From the NCBI GenBank assembly GCA_031261635.1, contig JAISJH010000018.1, forward strand, positions 35,161 to 99,160: a stretch of DNA of 64,000 bases. Reading direction: 5' to 3'. The position numbers and the translations under genes are program-made. The notes below the pieces were generated by a model that saw only the letters and a program-made list of their open reading frames with translations, did not search any database and was not told the origin of the DNA. This DNA comes from Oscillospiraceae bacterium (lineage in GTDB: Bacteria; Bacillota; Clostridia; Oscillospirales; Oscillospiraceae). This document shows positions 58,970-64,000 of this stretch, piece after piece. The number at the start of each line of letters is the position of its first letter. Within the stretch, counting starts at the first letter, position 1.

Positions 58970-60127
58970 GTGAACAACATCAAACACCGCAGGCAGAAGC
59001 GTATTCTTACAATAGTCAACGCCGCGCTGGTACTTGCGATTTTCGTCGCGGTTTTCATTGCGGAACAGGTACTGCCGCAGACCAGTATGCTTTTTGTCGT
59101 GCTTAAAAAAGGCTCTATCTACGCGCTGATTGCCGTTTCTATGAACCTCTTAAACGGTTTTACGGGGCTGTTCAGTCTCGGGCAGGCGGGCTTTATGCTT
59201 ATCGGAGCCTACGTTTACGGGATATTCACTATTCCGGAGGAATTTAGGCAGAGCGTTTACCAGTATTTCGACGGCGGGCTGATACATTTCACCGTGCCTA
59301 TAGTAATCGCGCTCGTAATGGCGGGAGCCGCCGCGGCGATTTTCGCGGCTCTTATAGGCCTCCCGGTACTGCGGCTTAAGAGCGACTACCTCGCAATCGC
59401 TACGCTCGGGTTTGCGGAAATTCTGCGCGCGCTGTTCCAGTGGAAAATTATCGGTCCCGTTACTAACGGCTCAAACCTTTTGCGGAAATTCCCGAATTTT
59501 AACGATTTCAATATTAAAAACGCGGACGGGCAGGTTGTGCTGTACTTATCCACGCTCGTGCCGTTTATAGTCGCGGGAGTGTGTATACTGCTGATTGTCC
59601 TGCTGATACGTTCAAGCTACGGCAGGGCGTTCCGCGCAATCCGCGACGACGAGATTGCCGCCGAAGCTATGGGGGTAAACCTTTTCAAGCATAAACAGCT
59701 CGCGTTCGTTATAAGCTCGTTTTTCGCGGGCGTAGGTGGCGCGTTGCTCGCGATGTACCAAATGGCGATACAGGCAAACGCCTTTACAAGCGCGATGACC
59801 TACGAAATACTGCTGATAGTCGTAATTGGCGGCTTAGGCTCCGTAACCGGCAGTTGCTTCGGGTCGTTCCTGTTTATCGCGGCGTCCGAATGGTGGCTTC
59901 GCGGGCTTGACAGCGGAGCTTTCCTCGGGATTAACGCGCCGGGGGTTTTCCGCGCGGGTTTCAGAAAGGTCGTATTCGCCGTGATAATTATGGCGGTGGT
60001 GCTATTCTACCGCAAGGGCATAATGGGCGACAGCGAGTTCTCGGCAAAACGCATAGCTGAAAGATTCCGAAGGATTTTTATGAAGCGAAAGTCAAAAATT
60101 GAAGCGGTTGATTCAATTGACAATTGA
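58970..60127 (+). CDS. livM: Branched-chain amino acid ABC transporter permease LivM
   Basis: The 385-residue membrane protein has the signatures SMNLLNGFTGLFSLGQAGFM, SDYLAIATLGFAEILRA, AFRAIRDDEIAAEAMGVNLF and VIGGLGSVTGSCFGSFLFI. GTG 58970 is preferred as the start because AGAGG (58955-58959) sits 10 bases upstream, whereas ATG 58952 has no SD. The C-terminal residues SIDN and the TGA stop are encoded by a family E repeat (TCAATTGACAATTGATAATT), so the tail has been altered by the insertion. Confidence 0.93.
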   Translation: MNNIKHRRQKRILTIVNAALVLAIFVAVFIAEQVLPQTSMLFVVLKKGSIYALIAVSMNLLNGFTGLFSLGQAGFMLIGAYVYGIFTIPEEFRQSVYQYFDGGLIHFTVPIVIALVMAGAAAAIFAALIGLPVLRLKSDYLAIATLGFAEILRALFQWKIIGPVTNGSNLLRKFPNFNDFNIKNADGQVVLYLSTLVPFIVAGVCILLIVLLIRSSYGRAFRAIRDDEIAAEAMGVNLFKHKQLAFVISSFFAGVGGALLAMYQMAIQANAFTSAMTYEILLIVVIGGLGSVTGSCFGSFLFIAASEWWLRGLDSGAFLGINAPGVFRAGFRKVVFAVIIMAVVLFYRKGIMGDSEFSAKRIAERFRRIFMKRKSKIEAVDSIDN

Positions 60128-60403
60128 TAATTGATAATTGACAATTCAGGTTGCTTTTTTGACTAAGGTAGTTCTAAGTATCGTAACCCCCGTCCCTCCC
60201 CCGTCATTGCGAAGCCGCCACCGCACTTGCGATACGTAACATTGAAACGCGGCGAAGCAATCCACGGTTGACGTAGTATCCTACGATACGTTAGGTTAGG
60301 ACGAGGGAACTGGGCTTGGAAAGCTTGGCGCGGCTCGCAATGACGGCGCACTGCGCCGGGACGTAGGACGAGGTTTTTCATCACAACTAGGAGAGATAAC
60401 ACG
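60128..60403. repeat. Repeat segment between livM and livG
   Basis: The family E tract continues from the livM stop (to about 60147) and is followed by a partly degraded family A element (60202-60345). It ends about 35 bp before the livG SD. Confidence 0.82.
60202..60345. repeat. Family A foldback element, copy 14, degraded
   Basis: The outer arms CGTCATTGCGAAGCCGCC and GGCTCGCAATGACG are intact, but the right inner arm is lost. GCGAAGCAATCCACGGTTGA is of the GGTTGA subfamily. Confidence 0.82.
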
Positions 60404-61213
60404 ATGGCAAATAAAAACACGGTTCTGGCTATTGATAATCTGACTATGAAATTCGGCGGTGTTACGGCTATCGACGATTTATCTCTGCACGTCGACGAGG
60501 GCGAGATTGTCGCGCTTATCGGCCCTAACGGAGCGGGTAAGACCACCGCGTTCAACGTCATAACCGGGGTGTACGAAGCGACCTCCGGGCTTGTGAGCTT
60601 CGACGGCTCGCCTATACAGAAGGGCGTTACGCCGGATAAGATTACGAAGCTCGGCATTGCGCGGACGTTTCAGAATATCCGCATATTCGGCTCAATGACG
60701 GTGCTTGAAAACATACTCGTGGCAAAACATATGCGGACTAAACAAAACGTCTTTACGGCAACATTTCGCCTAAGCCGCGCGGAGGAGCGCAGAGTGCGCC
60801 GCGAGGCAGAGGAACTCCTCGACGACCAGGGCTTGCTGCAAATGAAAGACGAAACAGCCTCCTCCCTGCCCTACGGCTTGCAGCGGCATCTGGAGATTGC
60901 CCGCGCCCTCGCTACCGACCCTAAGGTTATACTCCTAGACGAGCCGGCGGCGGGTATGAACCCGCAGGAAACTCTGGAGCTTGCGGCCTTCGTAAAACGT
61001 ATACGCGAAAAGCACGGACTGACCGTGTTTATCATAGAACATCATATGGACCTGGTTATGCAGATTTCCGACAGGATTTACGTTCTGGACTTCGGAAAAC
61101 TTATCGCTAACGGTACTCCGAAGCAGATACAGACTAACAAAAAAGTCATTGACGCGTATCTCGGCTCAATCGAAGAAGACGAACTGGAGGAAACCGCCGA
61201 TGTTAAAAGTTGA
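60404..61213 (+). CDS. livG: Branched-chain amino acid ABC transporter ATP-binding protein LivG
   Basis: The 269-residue ATPase has Walker A (ALIGPNGAGKTTAFN), the LivG-specific ARTFQNIRIFGSMTVLENI, a degenerate signature (SSLPYGLQRHLEIARALA), Walker B (PKVILLDEPAAGMNPQE) and the switch histidine (FIIEHHMD). SD AGGAGAG is upstream. It overlaps livF by 14 bp, which fits equal production of the two ATPases. Confidence 0.96.
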   Translation: MANKNTVLAIDNLTMKFGGVTAIDDLSLHVDEGEIVALIGPNGAGKTTAFNVITGVYEATSGLVSFDGSPIQKGVTPDKITKLGIARTFQNIRIFGSMTVLENILVAKHMRTKQNVFTATFRLSRAEERRVRREAEELLDDQGLLQMKDETASSLPYGLQRHLEIARALATDPKVILLDEPAAGMNPQETLELAAFVKRIREKHGLTVFIIEHHMDLVMQISDRIYVLDFGKLIANGTPKQIQTNKKVIDAYLGSIEEDELEETADVKS

Positions 61214-61913
61214 AAATCTACAGGTAAGCTACGGCGGTATAGAAGCGCTCAAAGGCATATCATTCGAGGTGCCTACGGGCAAAATCGTCACGCTGATAGG
61301 CGCGAACGGAGCGGGGAAAACAACAACCCTGCGGACAATTTCAGGTCTTATAAAACCAAAAAACGGCGCGATAACTTTCGAGGACGTTAGCATAGCGGGA
61401 AATGACGCGGCGGCAATAGTCGGGCGCGGAATAACGCTCGTCCCCGAGGGTCGCAGAATTTTCCCGGATATGACGGTACTCGAAAACCTCCGCATTGGCG
61501 CGTATCTGCGAAAAGATAAGCTCGATAATGACATCGAGCGTGTGTACGCGCTGTTCCCGCGCCTAAAAGAGCGCTCGTGGCAACTCGGGGGAACGCTCTC
61601 AGGCGGCGAACAGCAAATGCTTGCCGTAGGCCGCGCCCTTATGGCTAACCCGAAGCTACTGATGATGGACGAACCCTCGCTGGGGCTTGCGCCGATTATA
61701 GTGCGCGAGATTTTCGACATCATAAGAGAAGTAAATAAACAGGGCGTGACCGTCCTGCTGATAGAACAAAACGCGAATATGGCGCTCAAAACCGCCGACT
61801 ACGCCTACGTAATGGAAACAGGCAGAATAACAAGAAGCGGCTCCGGCAACGAACTACTAAACGACCCGACGATTAAAGAAGCCTATCTGGGAACAATGAA
61901 CGAGGAGGAATAG
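61200..61913 (+). CDS. livF: Branched-chain amino acid ABC transporter ATP-binding protein LivF
   Basis: The 237-residue ATPase has Walker A (LIGANGAGKTTTLRTISG), signature LSGGEQQMLAVGRALM, Walker B (PKLLMMDEPSLGLAP) and switch LLIEQNAN. MLKVENLQVSYGGIEALKG is the typical LivF start. ATG 61200 has CTGGAGG upstream inside livG. It ends the liv operon; family B begins directly after its TAG. Confidence 0.96.
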   Translation: MLKVENLQVSYGGIEALKGISFEVPTGKIVTLIGANGAGKTTTLRTISGLIKPKNGAITFEDVSIAGNDAAAIVGRGITLVPEGRRIFPDMTVLENLRIGAYLRKDKLDNDIERVYALFPRLKERSWQLGGTLSGGEQQMLAVGRALMANPKLLMMDEPSLGLAPIIVREIFDIIREVNKQGVTVLLIEQNANMALKTADYAYVMETGRITRSGSGNELLNDPTIKEAYLGTMNEEE

Positions 61914-61972
61914 GTCAGATAATAGTTATCAAATATTAAATATCAGATTTATCCTCCTGAAGCGGGGGAGTG

Positions 61973-62001
61973 TTGACATTTGCCCAAATATATGCTAGAA
62001 T
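61973..62001 (+). promoter_or_regulatory. Sigma-A promoter, probably for the ABC exporter
   Basis: TTGACA (61973-61978) and TAGAAT (61996-62001) have a 17 bp spacer and TG one base before the -10. The leader would be about 400 bases and includes a foldback repeat. Confidence 0.75.
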
Positions 62002-62060
62002 TACAACATCGCGGGGAGTGAAGCCGTTGCACGTCCCCATAACAGCGAAGCGCCCGCTCC

Positions 62061-62245
62061 CGTCATTGCGAAGCCGCCGCCGCACTTGCGATACGTACTA
62101 TTGATATGCGGCGAAGCAATCCAGGGTTGACGTAGAACCCTGCGATACGTAGGCACGTAGGCTGTATATTGTCCCCCCGGCACTGGATTGCTTCGCACCT
62201 GTAACGTCCTACGTATCGCAAGCGTACCGGTGCTTCGCAATGACG
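62061..62245. repeat. Family A foldback element, copy 15
   Basis: It starts CGTCATTGCGAAGCCGCC and ends GCTTCGCAATGACG. The left inner arm is of the GGGTTGA subfamily, closest to the copy at 12191. Confidence 0.88.
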
Positions 62246-62405
62246 AACTCTTTAACTATCAGCAAAATGTGAGCCGTACACACGCTCCGCGCAACCAAAC
62301 GTCCAAGCCCCCGCAACTGTTCACTGTTCATTGTTAACTGAATAACCCCCGTATTTGATATTTGATATTTGATAACTGTTATTTGCAACAAAGAGGATTT
62401 TTACC

Positions 62406-64000
62406 GTGAAACTCAAACAAAATTTACGCTCCTTATGGGGCTACACTAAGGGGTTCAGACCCCTTTTTCTGTTCAGCTTTTTGCTTATTGTCGCGGAAAT
62501 GCTGTTGTCGTTTATCGCGCCGCTTGTTATGTCGGTTACTATCGACAGTGTGCTTGACGGCAAACCGTTGAATGTTCCGGGCTATTTTTCCTGGTACATT
62601 GAGGCCCTGGGAGGGCCGGAGGCTATCGCGCCTAAGATTTGGCTAATGGGCTTGACTATGGTCGCGCTGACCGTGCTTACGGGTCTGTGCCAGTTCGCGC
62701 GGGCAAAGTTCAACGCCACAGCAAGCGAGGGCGCGGTTAAGCGGCTTCGGGACAAGCTCTACGCTCACATTCAGCGGCTTCCCTACGCCTGGCACGCCGG
62801 GGCGCAGACCGGCGATATTATCCAGCGCGCCACGAACGACGTGACGCAGATACAACGCTTCCTCAACGGCACCTGTCTGCAATTCCTGCGGATTATCCTG
62901 CTGTTGACCGTCGGCATATTCGTTATGCTGTCGGTCAATGTTACGCTCGCGGTGGTGTCGATTGCGGTCGTAATCCCCGTCGCGCTCGTGTCAATCCTGT
63001 TTTCGCGGCATCTCGATAAGCTAATGAAAGACCAGGAGAACACCGAGGGCAAGCTCTTTGCGGTAATACAGGAAAACCTGACCGGAACGCGAGTGGTACG
63101 AGCCTTCGGGCGGCAGAAATTCGAGATGGATAAATTCGACGGCGAGAACGAGCTCAACCGTCGAAAGCTCGTAAAACTGAATAACTCCTTCGCGCTGTTG
63201 TGGACGATGCTCGATTTACTGATGTGCGCCGAGCAGGTGCTTGTGGTAGTAATCGGAGTGCTACTGGTGGTTCGCGGCGAGATGTCGATAGGGCAGTTCA
63301 CGGCGTTTAACGCCTACGTGTTCCTGTTCTTTTGGCCGCTGCGGGAATTTGGGCGCGTGCTGAACGGCTTTATACATACGCTCGTAGCCGTAGGGCGCGT
63401 CAAGGAAGTGCTTGACGAAGCGCCGGAGGAGGGGCTTACGAGCGGAAGCACCTCCGTAGACCTCGCGGGTGATATAGTTTTCAAAAATGTAAACTTCGAC
63501 TACGGCGACGGCAAAACCGTTCTGAAAAATCTGAATCTCACAATCCCCGGCGGTAAGACTGCGGCGTTTCTCGGAGGAACGGGTAGCGGCAAATCGACGC
63601 TCGCGCTGCTATTAATGCGGCTCTACGAGCCTACGGGCGGCACAATTACTATCGGCGGCGTGCCGATAACGGAACTGAGCAAGCGGTATCTGCGCTCAAA
63701 GCTCGGGATAGTCTTGCAGGAGCCGTTCCTATACAGCAAAACCCTGCGTGAAAATATAGGTATACGCGAAAAGAACCCGGATATAGAAACGGTTCGCAAA
63801 GCCGCGCTGGCGGCGTCGATTGACGAGGATATAGCGGAGTTTGCCGAGGGCTACGAAACGGTAGTAGGCGAGCGCGGAGTAACGCTCTCCGGCGGTCAGA
63901 AACAGCGCGTAGCCATAGCCCGCGCGCTTCTAGGCGACCCTAAAGTGCTTATTTTCGACGATTCCCTCTCCGCCGTCGACACTAAAACCGACGCGGCGAT
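62406..64000 (+). CDS. ABC exporter half-transporter with a degenerate ATP site (3' partial)
   Basis: GTG 62406 has AGAGG upstream. The frame is open to the window edge (531 codons). A six-helix membrane domain fills about residues 1-320, followed by a nucleotide-binding domain with Walker A GGTGSGKSTLALLLMRLYEP, Q-loop VLQEPFLYSKTLREN, signature LSGGQKQRVAIARALL and Walker B VLIFDDSLSAVDTKTD. The residue after the Walker B Asp is Asp, not the catalytic Glu. This is typical of one half of heterodimeric exporters such as BmrC/BmrD or TM287/288. The partner gene is expected just downstream, outside the window. The substrate is unknown. Confidence 0.93.
   Translation, partial: MKLKQNLRSLWGYTKGFRPLFLFSFLLIVAEMLLSFIAPLVMSVTIDSVLDGKPLNVPGYFSWYIEALGGPEAIAPKIWLMGLTMVALTVLTGLCQFARAKFNATASEGAVKRLRDKLYAHIQRLPYAWHAGAQTGDIIQRATNDVTQIQRFLNGTCLQFLRIILLLTVGIFVMLSVNVTLAVVSIAVVIPVALVSILFSRHLDKLMKDQENTEGKLFAVIQENLTGTRVVRAFGRQKFEMDKFDGENELNRRKLVKLNNSFALLWTMLDLLMCAEQVLVVVIGVLLVVRGEMSIGQFTAFNAYVFLFFWPLREFGRVLNGFIHTLVAVGRVKEVLDEAPEEGLTSGSTSVDLAGDIVFKNVNFDYGDGKTVLKNLNLTIPGGKTAAFLGGTGSGKSTLALLLMRLYEPTGGTITIGGVPITELSKRYLRSKLGIVLQEPFLYSKTLRENIGIREKNPDIETVRKAALAASIDEDIAEFAEGYETVVGERGVTLSGGQKQRVAIARALLGDPKVLIFDDSLSAVDTKTDAA

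Larger units (their letters stand above)
61914..62405. repeat. B-bounded intergenic block before the ABC exporter
   Basis: Forward family B (61914-61950), a promoter (61973-62001), a family A element (62061-62245) and reverse family B (62350-62386) fill the gap. The A element lies in the leader of the transcript from this promoter. No gene is supported. Confidence 0.82.

Noticed and set aside
1-64000. tRNA, rRNA, integrase, transposase or prophage genes
   Set aside because: None were recognised by reading; a covariance-model or profile search would be needed to exclude them fully.

Overview
This window reads as the chromosome of an anaerobic Firmicute of class Clostridia, most likely an uncultured Oscillospirales-like gut or sediment lineage. 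This is inference. It rests on two reverse rubrerythrins, a rubredoxin-containing flavodiiron protein, bacteriohemerythrin, a SipL-like spore protein, the Gram-positive order sepF-divIVA-ileS-lspA-rluD, and sigma-A promoters with 17-18 bp spacers. No tRNA, rRNA, transposase, integrase or CRISPR array was seen.

Layout. 1-3.8 kb: a truncated BlaR1-tail/DUF4362 protein, then a sigma factor and a membrane anti-sigma-like protein. 4.3-9.4 kb: a redox and methyl-transfer-like cluster of two flavoproteins, a 2x[4Fe-4S] ferredoxin and a URO-D/MtaA-family protein. 9.5-14.9 kb: oxidative-stress genes on the minus strand (reverse rubrerythrin, hemerythrin and HD-GYP; Fur/PerR and flavodiiron protein). 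15.3-18.5 kb: infC-rpmI-rplT and yebC. 18.7-20.5 kb: sipL and a small membrane protein. 20.7-28.6 kb: yggS-sepF-divIVA-ileS, ending in an in-frame LspA-RluD fusion. 28.9-29.4 kb: a second reverse rubrerythrin. 30.3-35.7 kb: a molybdenum hydroxylase operon with unusual architectures. 36.3-40.6 kb: an MCP chemoreceptor, a papain-like candidate hydrolase, a lipoprotein and DUF1934. 41.3-49.3 kb: rpoB-rpoC with acidic tails. 49.6-51.2 kb: an orphan fumarase alpha subunit and a structured leader with a tiny ORF. 51.6-54.5 kb: a glycoside hydrolase-like pair. 55.2-61.9 kb: a branched-chain amino acid ABC operon (livK, H, M, G, F) interrupted by a small-gene cassette. 62.4 kb to the end: a truncated ABC exporter.

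The most unusual property is between the genes. Nearly every gap, even inside operons, is filled by layered palindromic repeats. An AT-rich sequence (family B) follows the stop codon of the upstream gene, and its inverted copy lies just before the ribosome binding site of the next gene. Inside are about 160-180 bp foldback elements (family A, core GCGAAGCAATCCAGTGCCGG), short GTAGGGGCG...CGCCCCTAC hairpins (family C), CCACCCCGCCGCC...GAGGGG modules (family D) and TCAATTGTCAATT stretches (family E). Families B and E even supply the stop codon and last residues of some proteins. One B-bounded segment carries three small genes into the liv operon, so the repeats may act as the termini of an undescribed non-autonomous element or cassette system. 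Other strong oddities are the LspA-RluD fusion, a GltD module inserted inside the FAD subunit of the Mo hydroxylase, a C2H2 zinc finger on its iron-sulfur subunit, and the EIEAEA tail on RpoC.
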